Assembly: GCA_964594985.1 (NCBI GenBank)
Contig: CAZQNQ010000010.1
Span: forward strand, 87,791 to 151,790
From: JADLHS01 sp964594985
Lineage (GTDB): Bacteria > Verrucomicrobiota > Verrucomicrobiia > Limisphaerales > JADLHS01
DNA length: 64,000 nucleotides
Reading direction: 5' to 3'
Position 1 is the first letter of the stretch, and each line of letters opens with the position of its first letter. Of the stretch, positions 51,065 to 59,800 are shown piece after piece. The position numbers and the translations under genes were made by a program. The notes under the pieces are model-generated. The model was not told where the DNA came from and did not search any database. It saw nothing but the letters and a program-made list of their open reading frames with translations.

Positions 51065-52027
51065 TTAATAGCGCAGCGACGAGTTGACGCGCGAGCCATG
51101 CACCGCTTCGTGACAGCCGGCCGTCCAGCACGTGCCTTGTTGGATGCGCGCGGTGTGATCCGCGCCGCCAATGCGGATCTGGCCGCCGGCGACCTGTTGG
51201 AAATGGCACTTGAGACAGAGATTCGAGTCGCGCGCCGTCAGCATCTTGGCGTTCACCGTGCCGTGCGCGCCGTGACACGACGTGCAGCCCTCGTGCATCG
51301 CCTCATGCTCGAACACGTACGGGCCGCGTTGCGTGGGATGGCATTTCAGACAGTTGTCATCCTGCGCCTTCAACGCCGTGCTGCCGCCCATGCGCGCCGT
51401 GCCCTTGTGCGGCGGATGACATTCGATGCACGTCATCCGGCCCTCGGGCACGGGATGATGACTCGGCAGATTGAACTGGCCGCGCACCTCGGCGTGGCAG
51501 GTGAAACAGACATTCTCCACCGCCCGGGCGTTCGGCGTGACGCCATTCGCGCCAAAGCCGTTCGCCATCGGCCGACCGGGCGTGAAGCTGTAGGGCGGCT
51601 TGGTTTCCCCGCCGGATTCCGAGTGGATGCTGCCCGGCCCGTGACAGGATTCGCAGCCGGCGTTCAGCACGTTCGGCCCGCCCATCGTGAGCACCGCGTG
51701 ATCGGCGGTCTGAAAATTTTTGTACAACTCCTCGTGACATTGCTCGCATTCCTTCGAGCCGATGTAGGTTGCGCCCGGCACCTCCGGCAACTTCACGCTC
51801 ACGCGCGTCACCGTCCGGCATGAGACCGCCGCAAACGCAAGAAACACCGCCGCCGCCAGCAGCAACGCAGTGGAACGGCGGGCTGGCAGCAATTTGCAGA
51901 AAATCGTCCTGATGCGGGTAGGGCGCGTCACTCCGTGCGCGCCGCTCGCAGGACTGGCGACCACGGCGGGCAGAGGACTGCCCGCCCTATCATCTGCGGG
52001 TTGTTGGCTGAAATCAGGACGGTTCAT
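51065..52027 (-). CDS. MtrA-like periplasmic multiheme cytochrome, lipoprotein
   Basis: 320 residues from ATG 52027, which overlaps the stop of the upstream cytochrome gene. Seven CX2CH sites (CEQCH, CESCH, CFTCH, CIECH, CLKCH, CTSCH, CLKCH) and a final CX4CH (CWTAGCH) give eight possible hemes. LAAAVFLAFAAVSCRT is a lipobox. Spacing and context (GCTSCHGAHGTVNAKML, CIECHPPHKG) match the MtrA/DmsE group that fills the barrel of MtrB-type porins. Residues ~11-37 are encoded by a repeat element (SPLPAVVAS...GAHGVTRPT) before the signal peptide proper. Confidence 0.85.
   Translation of the reverse strand: MNRPDFSQQPADDRAGSPLPAVVASPASGAHGVTRPTRIRTIFCKLLPARRSTALLLAAAVFLAFAAVSCRTVTRVSVKLPEVPGATYIGSKECEQCHEELYKNFQTADHAVLTMGGPNVLNAGCESCHGPGSIHSESGGETKPPYSFTPGRPMANGFGANGVTPNARAVENVCFTCHAEVRGQFNLPSHHPVPEGRMTCIECHPPHKGTARMGGSTALKAQDDNCLKCHPTQRGPYVFEHEAMHEGCTSCHGAHGTVNAKMLTARDSNLCLKCHFQQVAGGQIRIGGADHTARIQQGTCWTAGCHEAVHGSRVNSSLRY
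51918..51989. repeat. Family B repeat inserted in the leader of the MtrA-like gene
   Basis: It starts gtagggcgcgtcactccgtg as at 5046 and 20981, and ends with gggcagaggactgcccgccc, a hairpin from a different repeat type. On the coding strand the B arm reads GAHGVTRPT. The insertion is in frame and lies before the lipoprotein signal core. Confidence 0.8.
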
Positions 52028-53649
52028 TTCAATTCCTCCTGCACCCAGGCCTGGGCGGCGTCGAGCAACGCCAGGATGTGAAGCGGGTTGTGCGTGCCGA
52101 GACTGCCGTCGTTGTTGACGATATAAAGATTGAAGCGGGCGTACTGGATGCGCACCGGGATCAGCGCCTGCTCCGCACTGGTCGGGCCGGCGGGGCCGGT
52201 GGAAAGTTCCCCCGGCGTGGTGTATTCCCACGCCAGCGCGCCATACTTTGTTCGCAACGCCGGCGGCGCCTTCGTCGTGCCCCACAGATCAAGCGATGAT
52301 TTCAGTTGATCCATCCGCGCGAGCATCACCATCGCGGTGAAATCCTGCAGCAACTCCGGCAGCGAATGGCAATCCATGCAGTTGTCGTACGCCTCCACGC
52401 GGAACGAGTGCCCGCTCATGCCGGGATGCGCGTCATCCACGAATGCCCGCGTCGGCATGTGGCAACTGACACATTGTTTGTCAAGCCACGTGCCGTGCGC
52501 GCCGGGCCGGTTGTTCGTGGCGCAGTTGATGAAGTTGGTGCCCGCGCCGTTCGCCGCCAGCAAACCGACCGAACCCATCATGAGATTGTATTGCGGCGAA
52601 TGATGCGGCGGCCGGCTGTTGCTGTTCCACACCGCGCCGCGATCGTTGTGACACTGCGCGCAGATGTTGATGTCCATGCGGTTCGAGAACGTCGCCGAGG
52701 TGCTCAACGAGAAATAATTTGTGGAGGCCACCGGGTACCGCAGTTGGTTCGTCTCGACCACGCGCGTCAACACATTCGTCCACACGTGGGTTTGATGCGG
52801 ATCATGACACACCACGCAGGTGATGCCGACGTTGGCGTCGTTGGTGACGGCCACGGCGGGATTCAGCCCCTGCAGCAACGCCAGCCGGGCCGAACCCGAG
52901 TGACAACGCCCGCAGGCATTGATCCGGCTCGACGCATTCATGTCCTCCACCACGGCGAAGTGGCCGCTGGATTTCCATTCCGCGAACGTCGGCGCGTGCG
53001 TCGTGTTGTGACAACCGCCGCAAACTTCGCCGGCGAGTTCCACGCGCGGGCGCTTGGTCAGATCCATCTCGTTCGCCGCGTGACCTGCCGCCGGACCGTG
53101 GCAGCTCTCGCATTGCACCCCCGCGAGATGCGGCGTGGCGAGTTCCGTGCGGAAACCCGTCGGCAACCCGAAACCGACCGTGTGGCACGCAACGCAGTTG
53201 GGATTCGCGTCTTGATGAATGTTCTTCAACGTCTGCAACGCGTGCGCGTGCGGCGTTTTCGATTCGAGATTGTAAATGTTCTCGTGACACTCGGCGCAGG
53301 CCATCGCCCCGGCGTACTGCGCCGCCGGACCGAGCACTTTGAAAAATTTGTTGCCGGAAACATTCGTCAGCGTCAGGTTGCGATTCAGGTTGGGTGAACC
53401 GGCGACTTGCCACGGCGCCCCGGTGAGATTAGTCGCCTGGTAGAGCTGGTAATAACCGGCGGGGCCGTCCCACGTGACGTTGACGCCGTTGGTGGTCTTG
53501 GTGATGCCGGTCAGGATCGGGCGACCGGGAAAACCGCCGGGTTGCGTCACGGTCAGGTGCGGGGCCTGGGCGTGCGCCGCGACCGCCAGCCCCGCCAGCA
53601 AGGTCACCACTGACCAGAAAGCATGTTCGCCCGGTTGCATTAAACTCAT
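52024..53649 (-). CDS. Secreted 9-heme c-type cytochrome
   Basis: 541 residues. A signal peptide (about 1-28, ending VAAHAQA) precedes a fibronectin-III-like segment (KTTNGVNVTWDGPAGYYQLYQATNLTGAPW, about 50-79). Nine CX2CH sites follow: CAECH, CVACH, CESCH, CGGCH, CGRCH, CVVCH, CAQCH, CVSCH and CMDCH, together with free HGP and HQTH histidines. NNDGSLGTHNPLHILALLDAAQ near the end matches multiheme nitrite-reductase-like folds. It is first in the leftward porin-cytochrome operon and is likely the surface or outermost electron carrier. Confidence 0.83.
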   Translation of the reverse strand: MSLMQPGEHAFWSVVTLLAGLAVAAHAQAPHLTVTQPGGFPGRPILTGITKTTNGVNVTWDGPAGYYQLYQATNLTGAPWQVAGSPNLNRNLTLTNVSGNKFFKVLGPAAQYAGAMACAECHENIYNLESKTPHAHALQTLKNIHQDANPNCVACHTVGFGLPTGFRTELATPHLAGVQCESCHGPAAGHAANEMDLTKRPRVELAGEVCGGCHNTTHAPTFAEWKSSGHFAVVEDMNASSRINACGRCHSGSARLALLQGLNPAVAVTNDANVGITCVVCHDPHQTHVWTNVLTRVVETNQLRYPVASTNYFSLSTSATFSNRMDINICAQCHNDRGAVWNSNSRPPHHSPQYNLMMGSVGLLAANGAGTNFINCATNNRPGAHGTWLDKQCVSCHMPTRAFVDDAHPGMSGHSFRVEAYDNCMDCHSLPELLQDFTAMVMLARMDQLKSSLDLWGTTKAPPALRTKYGALAWEYTTPGELSTGPAGPTSAEQALIPVRIQYARFNLYIVNNDGSLGTHNPLHILALLDAAQAWVQEELK

Positions 53650-53824
53650 GCTAATCCGGCCAAAAACGGCAGCTATCCCGATATTGCCGAATGCCCCGCG
53701 TAAGTTGTTCTACACTGGACAAGGACCGGTTGGCGCGACATTCGTTGAGAGAACCGGCAGCCCGGACCACGCCGCGAACCGGTCCGCCGCGATGACCCGC
53801 GCGCCGCGCGCCAAAGAAAGGTTG

Positions 53825-54796
53825 ATGATGAAAACCGCAGCTAACCTCCGCATGGAAAGAAATGAGCGCCGCCCGGACCACCAGGCCGCGAGCCGGTTGG
53901 CCGTGCTGCTCCTGTTGGGCACCGGCTTTCTCCTGGCAGGCGGTGGCTTCTGGTTTTCCAATCGAACCAAACAACCGCCAGCGGAACCGGCGGTCGAATC
54001 TCCCGCGGCGCCGGGCTTGTCCGCCACCACGCAAAAAATCCTCGCCCGCCTGACCACTTCCATCGAGGTCCGGTTTTTCGCTCCCGACGAAGCGCTCTCA
54101 CTGCCGGAGGATTTGCGGAGTTACATCACCCGCGTCGCCCAACTGCTCGCCGCGTACGAACGCGCCGCCGCCGGCAAATTGCAAGTCCGCCGGAGCGATC
54201 CCCAGACCGATGCCGCCGCCCGGACGGCGGCCGGCGCGGCGGGCGTTATTCCGTTCGCGAGCGAGACCGGCGAGATTGTTTACCTCGGCCTGACCGTGGG
54301 CAACGGCTCGCAGATCGAAGCCATCACCCCGCTCGCGCCCGAGTGGGAAACCGCGCTGGAATCCGACCTCACCCGCGCGATCCAGCGTTTGCTCGCAAAA
54401 GCTCCGAGCGCCACGACCGCGCAAACCACCACACGCAAGGACGTTCAGCCCGCGCCAATTGATCCGGCGGTGAGCGAACAATTGCTGAAGATGTTCCCCG
54501 ATCTGGCCACGCGTTCCTACGACGCGATGGCGCAGGAACTCCGCATCGCCGCTTTGGAGGAGTTCAAAATTACTACTGCGGAGATGCAGGCAAAAGTGTC
54601 CGTCGCGCAACAGGCGTTGGCCGAAGCGCAGGCCAATAAAAGCGCCGCCGAACAAGAAGCGGCGTTGAAAAATTTCCAGCGCGTGCAATTTGAACAGGCC
54701 GAGAAACTCAAGGGCATCACCGCGTGGTTGCAGGAACGGCTCACGGTTTTGCAGCAACTCAAGACTGCGCCGGGATTGTCCGCTCCAGCGCGTTAG
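53825..54796 (+). CDS. Membrane-anchored protein with ABC-auxiliary (GldG-like) domain and coiled coil
   Basis: 323 residues from ATG 53825; an upstream open frame overlaps the divergent cytochrome gene and is rejected. One transmembrane helix at about 23-42 (LAVLLLLGTGFLLAGGGFWF). KILARLTTSIEVRFFAPDEALSLPEDLRSYITRVAQLLAAYERAAAGKLQVRRSDPQTD resembles the start of GldG/ABC_transp_aux domains, and the C-terminus (EMQAKVSVAQQALAEAQANKSAAEQEAALKNFQ) is a coiled coil. It is divergent from the porin-cytochrome operon and precedes a second multiheme gene. Function unknown. Confidence 0.65.
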   Translation: MMKTAANLRMERNERRPDHQAASRLAVLLLLGTGFLLAGGGFWFSNRTKQPPAEPAVESPAAPGLSATTQKILARLTTSIEVRFFAPDEALSLPEDLRSYITRVAQLLAAYERAAAGKLQVRRSDPQTDAAARTAAGAAGVIPFASETGEIVYLGLTVGNGSQIEAITPLAPEWETALESDLTRAIQRLLAKAPSATTAQTTTRKDVQPAPIDPAVSEQLLKMFPDLATRSYDAMAQELRIAALEEFKITTAEMQAKVSVAQQALAEAQANKSAAEQEAALKNFQRVQFEQAEKLKGITAWLQERLTVLQQLKTAPGLSAPAR

Positions 54797-54835
54797 CGTG
54801 ATTCTCATAAATAATTTCCGGATCGAATATCGAGA

Positions 54836-54905
54836 ACCCCTCACCCGACCTGCGGCCACCCTCTCCCCATCGGATGGGGAGAGGGCCGGGGTGAGGGGCC
54901 GGCCG
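54836..54905. repeat. CTCACC/GGTGAG palindromic repeat
   Basis: Between the coiled-coil gene and the multiheme cytochrome: ccctcacccgacctgcggcc on the left and gggagagggccggggtgagg on the right. Same family as 46074-46137. Confidence 0.75.
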
Positions 54906-55070
54906 GAAATGAATTTTGGCAAATGCTATAGTCATTAGCCCGACTCCGTAATGCTGGCGGCGGCGCGCAATGGATGGTCGGCATTGAGCAATAGGCGGAG
55001 AGCCAACTTCCCAGACTTCCATAGTGTCAGTTCAGGCAAGCGTCATCTCCAACATCAATTGACTTGAACT

Positions 55071-57389
55071 ATGAAAACTGATTCCGGCCTCCAACGTGCG
55101 ATACTCGGGCTAGGCCTCGCCGCGCTGGTTTCCGTTGGGGCCGTCTTCCGTGCGGATGCCCAGCCCTTGAACGCCGGCCTCTCGTTGCGACCGCTCACCC
55201 CGCAGGAGGTCAAAGACTATGGCCTGACCGGCAATCTGACCGCCAGCGGCTTGAACACCATCGCCATCAATCAACCCGCTTACCTCGAGGTGTTGATCAA
55301 CAACGCCATCCCCGGCACGACCGTGCCGGTGATCACCTGGACGTTGACCAATGCGCCGCTCGGCTCGGTCGCCATCATCACCAGCAGCCCGCTCGGGACA
55401 AATGTGCCGCCCTACAAGATTGCGGATCGCCCGGGGAAAACCTCGGCCGCTTGGAAGGTGGCGTCTCGCCGGATGTTCAAGCCGGACGTCGTGGGCCAAT
55501 ACACCTTCAAGGTCAGCATCACCACGACCACCAGCGGCAGCACGAATCTCACCCTGACCATCACGGCGGGCACGTTTCTCGGGGCGAACACCTGTGCGCT
55601 CTGCCACAGCGGCGGGGTGGTGGCGGAAAACACCTACACCGGATGGTCGCAGACGTTGCACGCGCACGCGTTTTCCGACGCGATTGACGGCAAGAGCACC
55701 GATCACTTCACCAAGAACTGCATCAGTTGCCACACGCTCGGTTTCGATTCCAACCCCAATTCGGCCAACGGCGGCTTCGACGACATCGCCGCGCAGGTGG
55801 GCTGGCAGTTCCCGCCCACGCTCACCAACGGCAACTGGGCCGCCATGCCCGCTTCGTTGCAGAACGTCGCCAATGTGCAATGCGAAAACTGCCACGGCCC
55901 GGGCAGCCAGCACGCCTACTCGCTGGGCAACACCAACTTCATCTCCGTCACCATGCAATCCGGCGACTGCGCCCAATGCCATGACAGTTTGAACCACCAC
56001 TCCAAGACCGCGGAGTGGAACAACTCGCGCCATGCGGTGGCCACCCGCACGCCTTCCGGCCCGGCGCGTTCCGCTTGTGTCCGCTGCCACACGGCTTACG
56101 GCTTCGAACAATTCATCGCGACCGCGGGCACGACCAATGTTCCCTACGTGACCAACACCATGTACGAAGCCATCACCTGCGCGGCCTGCCATGACCCGCA
56201 TGACCCGACCCATCCGCATCAATTGCGCTCGGCCAACATCTACACGCTGCCCGAAGGCACCACCATCACCAACGCCGGCCTCGGCGCGCTCTGCATGGAA
56301 TGCCATCACAGCCGCAACGGCGACGTCACCAACAACATCAACAACTACAAACTCGGGCTGCCGACCTGGGCGGGCGGTTCGACCTTCGGCGTGCATGACA
56401 GCACCGCCGGCGACATGGTCGAAGGCGTGAACGGTTTCACCTACGGCAAGTTCATCCCCAGCAGCACCCACAGCTACGTGGTCACCAACGTCTGCGTCGG
56501 CTGCCACATGCAACCCGTCGCCGCCACCGACCCCGCCTTCACCAAGGCCGGCGGCCACACCTTCAGCATGACCTACCCGGTCATCGCCAACGGCGTCACC
56601 AACATCGTGGACAAGACCGACGTCTGCATCACCTGTCACGGCCCGTCGGTGGACGAATTCAACTTCGCCCGCAAAGATTATGACGGTGACGGCGTGATCC
56701 AGGGCGTGCAGACCGAAGTGCAAAACCTGCTCAACAACCTCTCGCGCCTCCTGCCCGGCTCGGCGTATCGTGCGGATGGCAACTACGTGGCCGACGGCCT
56801 CGTCAAGACCAGCATCTCCACCAAGACCAACTGGCAGGACAAATTCCTCCAGGCCGGATGGAACTGGCAGTTCGTCAACGTGGAAGGCAGCCACGGCATC
56901 CACAACGCCTCCTACGCCGTCGGCCTGCTCCAAGCCTCCATCGCCGACCTCACCGATGACGCCGACAACGACGGCCTCTCCGACAAGTGGGAGATCGCCA
57001 ACTTCGGCAGCATCAGCTACTACAACGGCCTCGCCGATCCCGACCATGACGGCGTCAACAACGCCCTCGAATTCGCCGCCGGCACGAACCCGAACCTCGC
57101 CGACACCGACGGCGACGGCGTCAACGACCTCGCCGAAATGCAGGCCGGCAGCGATCCGTTGAACGTGGCTGACAAACCCGGTTTCGTCGTAAAAATCTTC
57201 ACCGCGGCGGAAATCGAATTCGCCTCCGAGATCGGCAAGAAATATCAGGTGCAATCCGTCTCCGACATCACCGGCGCGTGGTTGAACGTGGGCTCCGTCA
57301 CCAACGGCACCGGCAACAACATCAACATGGTCACCTCCACCAAGAGCGGCGGCTCCCAAGCCTACTTCCGCGTCGTGCAAGTGCCCTAA
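55071..57389 (+). CDS. Secreted 9-heme cytochrome with thrombospondin type 3 repeats
   Basis: 772 residues. A signal peptide ends at about 30 (AVFRADAQ). A beta-rich, Thr-rich domain (about 40-165) precedes nine CX2CH sites: CALCH, CISCH, CENCH, CAQCH, CVRCH, CAACH, CMECH, CVGCH and CITCH (about 175-525). From about 630 on are three calcium-binding TSP3-type repeats, DDADNDGLSDKWE, DPDHDGVNNALEF and DTDGDGVNDLAEM. The last 60 residues (KYQVQSVSDITGAWLNVGSVTNGTG) are a beta-sandwich common at the end of verrucomicrobial exported proteins. It is a good candidate for the extracellular end of the electron-transfer chain. Confidence 0.85.
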   Translation: MKTDSGLQRAILGLGLAALVSVGAVFRADAQPLNAGLSLRPLTPQEVKDYGLTGNLTASGLNTIAINQPAYLEVLINNAIPGTTVPVITWTLTNAPLGSVAIITSSPLGTNVPPYKIADRPGKTSAAWKVASRRMFKPDVVGQYTFKVSITTTTSGSTNLTLTITAGTFLGANTCALCHSGGVVAENTYTGWSQTLHAHAFSDAIDGKSTDHFTKNCISCHTLGFDSNPNSANGGFDDIAAQVGWQFPPTLTNGNWAAMPASLQNVANVQCENCHGPGSQHAYSLGNTNFISVTMQSGDCAQCHDSLNHHSKTAEWNNSRHAVATRTPSGPARSACVRCHTAYGFEQFIATAGTTNVPYVTNTMYEAITCAACHDPHDPTHPHQLRSANIYTLPEGTTITNAGLGALCMECHHSRNGDVTNNINNYKLGLPTWAGGSTFGVHDSTAGDMVEGVNGFTYGKFIPSSTHSYVVTNVCVGCHMQPVAATDPAFTKAGGHTFSMTYPVIANGVTNIVDKTDVCITCHGPSVDEFNFARKDYDGDGVIQGVQTEVQNLLNNLSRLLPGSAYRADGNYVADGLVKTSISTKTNWQDKFLQAGWNWQFVNVEGSHGIHNASYAVGLLQASIADLTDDADNDGLSDKWEIANFGSISYYNGLADPDHDGVNNALEFAAGTNPNLADTDGDGVNDLAEMQAGSDPLNVADKPGFVVKIFTAAEIEFASEIGKKYQVQSVSDITGAWLNVGSVTNGTGNNINMVTSTKSGGSQAYFRVVQVP

Positions 57390-57458
57390 GACTCTGGACT
57401 GGTTGCGATGGTAAACAGGCAACACCACAGACGATAGGCAACAGACAACCAGTCCACC

Positions 57459-57497
57459 CCCCTCCCGGCACACCAGCCGGGAGGGGTCTTCCTTTTT
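57459..57497 (+). terminator. Rho-independent terminator after the TSP3 cytochrome gene
   Basis: The arms cccctcccgg (57459-57468) and ccgggagggg (57477-57486) form a perfect 10-bp stem with an 8-base loop, followed by tcttcctttttaag. It lies 70 bases after the stop. Confidence 0.85.
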
Positions 57498-57526
57498 AAG
57501 CAGAACCCCAGCCCAACCGACCGACT

Positions 57527-57682
57527 CAGTTCTTAATCATAATCTTACTCTTTTTCTTAATCTGTCCGGTTGGAGATTAAGATTAAGAAAAAGATTAAGA
57601 CTAAGAGTTGTTTGAAAAGACCGCATTACCCCTCGTTTTCGTTCTCGCCGTCGTCCTCGGTTTCTTTCGGGATTTTGAGAAC
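57527..57682. repeat. 156-bp direct repeat, copy 1
   Basis: It begins cagttcttaatcataatctt, includes the TTAATC/GATTAA hairpin, and continues through gagttgtttgaaaagaccgc. It differs from the copy at 58154-58309 in only two positions by my reading (a/g at about 57626 and t/c at about 57668). Confidence 0.85.
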
Positions 57683-57929
57683 TCCCGCCCCGCCGTCAAC
57701 CACCTTCTCCCCATCGGATGGGGAGAGGGAACAACCATTGGAGGCGCTACGTGCTGCGGTCGTCCGTTCCGCCAATCCAAGCGCAGGTTTTTCAGAGAGA
57801 CGGCGCAGGATTCTCCCTCTCCTGGGGGAGAGGGCCGGGGTGAGGGCGAGCGTCCCACCTGCTGAGTGCAGGAATTTTTGCCGCCGTCGGCCCCCTCTTT
57901 CTCAGCGACATGATTCATGGAAACGCTCT

Positions 57930-58130
57930 AAGCCGGAACGATACAGAAGAAACCTCACGCCAAGACCGCCAAGGGCGCAACGGGGGGAAAGTTTCTGTCA
58001 CGTTCCGTGCGCCGTTGCTGGCCACTGAGTAGGGTGGGGTGGCGGCGTTCCGCCCGCCTGGTTTGCTTTGCGTCCTCCGCGTCCTTGGCGTGAGCCGCAA
58101 TGAACTGCACCGGCCTGGTTCCGGCTAAGG
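57930..58130. repeat. Repeat with ACGCCAAG...CTTGGCGT arms
   Basis: The left part ctcacgccaagaccgccaag and the right part ccgcgtccttggcgtgagcc are inverted repeats, with gtttctgtcacgttccg between, as in 32890-33050. It lies between the two 156-bp direct repeats. The 1.1-kb gap from the TSP3 cytochrome to the integrase holds only such repeats. Confidence 0.6.
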
Positions 58131-58153
58131 ATCCCCCCGCCCCGCCGCCAAAT

Positions 58154-58309
58154 CAGTTCTTAATCATAATCTTACTCTTTTTCTTAATCTGTCCGGTTGG
58201 AGATTAAGATTAAGAAAAAGATTAAGACTAAGAGTTGTTTGAAAAGACCGCATTGCCCCTCGTTTTCGTTCTCGCCGTCGTCCTCGGTTTCTTCCGGGAT
58301 TTTGAGAAC
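58154..58309. repeat. 156-bp direct repeat, copy 2
   Basis: Near-identical to 57527-57682, same orientation, starting 627 bases later. It ends about 190 bases from the stop of the integron integrase gene. Confidence 0.85.
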
Positions 58310-58499
58310 GACGACGAGGACGAGAAGGAGGACGACGACGATAGATTTCTTCCACCCACCTTTAATCACAACCCATCCCGCCCGCCCCGCCGCCCTGTTG
58401 AGCGTTGGCTGTTCGACGTTGGATGTTGGATGTTGGATGCTCGATGTTGGATGTTGAAAGTCCCCCCCTGCCCCACCCACCAGACCTCAGACTTTAGCC

Positions 58500-59648
58500 T
58501 CAGTCCAACGGACTCTTCACCCCCAGACCCGGCTTGCTCATCACATGCGTATAAATCTGCGTCGTGCTCACATCCTCATGCCCGAGCAAGTCCTGCACGG
58601 TGCGGATGTCGTAACCATTCTCCAACAGATGCGTGGCGAACGAATGCCGGAACGTATGCGGCGATACCAGCTTGCTGATCCCCGCCTTCGCGGCCGCCAC
58701 CTTCACCGCCCGCTGCAGATTCTTCTCATGCACATGATGCCGGCACCTCAAACCCGATACCGGATCGCGCGTCACCGCCCCCGCTGGAAACACAAACTGC
58801 CAACCCCACTCCCGATCCGCGTGCTGGAACTTCCGCGCCAACGCCTGCGGCAAGGCCACCCGCCCCAGGCCCGCCCGCAAATCCGCCTCATGCTGGGCCT
58901 TCACCCGCTCCAAATGCCGCTGCAATTCCGCCCGCACCGACTCCGGCAACATCGTCACCCGATCCTTTGCCCCCTTGCCGTCATGAATCACGAGCACCCC
59001 CCGGCCAAAATCCACATCCTTGACTCGTAACCGTAAACACTCCAGCAACCTCATGCCCGTGCCATACAACAACCGACACACCAGTTGCTGCTCCACTCCC
59101 ACCAAAGCCAGCACCCGCCGCACCTCTTCCTTCGTCAAAACCGTTGGCACCTTCGTCGGGCGCTGCGGCTTCTCAAGCTCCCCAATCTGTCCCAACTCCA
59201 GGTTCAATACGTCCCGATAGAGAAACACGATGGCATTCAACGCCTGCCGCTGCGTCGCCGCCGCGACATTCCGCTTCACTGCCAGATACGAAAGATACTC
59301 TTGCACCGCCACCGCCCCCAACTCCTGCGGATGCCGCCACTCTCCCCCGGTAGGGCGATGCGGCGGCGGCGCCTTCCCATCCCCCGCCTTGGACGTTAGA
59401 AGTTGAGCGTTGGACGTTGAAAGTTTCCCCCCCACCCCCAGCGGGCCGGCCTCCTCCCCGCTTGAAACTTGATCACTTGAAACTTGAATCTTCCCCCGAT
59501 GAAACCGCAGAAAATCCTCGATCCAGTGCCAATACGCCTTTTCCGACCGATGCGACATGTGCCGATAGCGACACACCTCCGTCAGTTGCGCGCGGAGTTT
59601 GAGCTTTGGATTTGGTAAGAAACGCCCCACCGGACCTTGCGCTTGCAT
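58500..59648 (-). CDS. intI: Integron integrase IntI (tyrosine recombinase)
   Basis: 382 residues. Catalytic residues are Arg200 (LLYGTGMRLLECLRLRVKD), the beta-hairpin Lys (IHDGKGAKDR, about 224-228), His331 and Arg334 (SPHTFRHSFATHLL), His357 (LLGHEDVSTTQ) and Tyr366 (IYTHVM). The integron-specific insert is present: ALPQALARKFQHADREWGWQFVFPA (about 265-289). The SAM-like N-terminal domain is split after FHRGK (residue 53) by ~51 residues translated from repeat-like DNA before RHPQELG. The gene points away from the cassette array, the standard layout. It should be active if the insertion is tolerated. Confidence 0.95.
   Translation of the reverse strand: MQAQGPVGRFLPNPKLKLRAQLTEVCRYRHMSHRSEKAYWHWIEDFLRFHRGKIQVSSDQVSSGEEAGPLGVGGKLSTSNAQLLTSKAGDGKAPPPHRPTGGEWRHPQELGAVAVQEYLSYLAVKRNVAAATQRQALNAIVFLYRDVLNLELGQIGELEKPQRPTKVPTVLTKEEVRRVLALVGVEQQLVCRLLYGTGMRLLECLRLRVKDVDFGRGVLVIHDGKGAKDRVTMLPESVRAELQRHLERVKAQHEADLRAGLGRVALPQALARKFQHADREWGWQFVFPAGAVTRDPVSGLRCRHHVHEKNLQRAVKVAAAKAGISKLVSPHTFRHSFATHLLENGYDIRTVQDLLGHEDVSTTQIYTHVMSKPGLGVKSPLD
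59337..59489. repeat. Repeat-like insertion inside intI
   Basis: The 153 bases (51 codons) encode IQVSSDQVSSGEEAGPLGVG and so on. The DNA is the same low-complexity type as at 8665 and 41112 (gaaacttgatcacttgaaac, then ttagaagttgagcgttggac). Removing it would join FHRGK to RHPQELG, the continuous sequence seen in other IntI proteins. Confidence 0.75.
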
Positions 59649-59720
59649 TGTCGTTTTTCCCGGTTTGTTATTTCACCCCAGAATTTCACAAACTCCCTGC
59701 TGGACAAGGATAAAACCCAC

Positions 59721-59783
59721 AATTACCGTCCAAATCATGAAAGTGATATGCGACACTTTTGTCGCTCAATCATACTGTTAGGC
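59721..59783 (+). other. attI site of the integron
   Basis: Located between the intI start (59648) and the first cassette gene. The core GTTAGGC is at 59777-59783 and is preceded by ttgtcgctcaatcatact. No attC-like hairpin precedes it, as expected for an attI. The 24 bases 59759-59782 recur at 5903-5926 with one mismatch. Confidence 0.75.
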
Positions 59784-59800
59784 GACTTCGCACGCGTGCA

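Noticed and set aside
53474..53824. Upstream extension of the GldG-like coiled-coil gene
   Set aside because: It overlaps the divergent nine-heme cytochrome gene and lacks a leader-like start; the ATG at 53825 precedes a good membrane anchor.
55110..57473. A 787-codon open frame on the minus strand opposite the TSP3 cytochrome
   Set aside because: It is wholly antisense to a gene with nine heme motifs and a signal peptide; its translation is a Val/Gly/Asp/Ala-rich shadow typical of GC-rich DNA, with no domain.
57570..58457. Small open frames starting MEIKIKKKIKTKSCLKRPH
   Set aside because: Both lie inside the two direct repeats and their Lys-rich start is the translated TTAATC/GATTAA hairpin.
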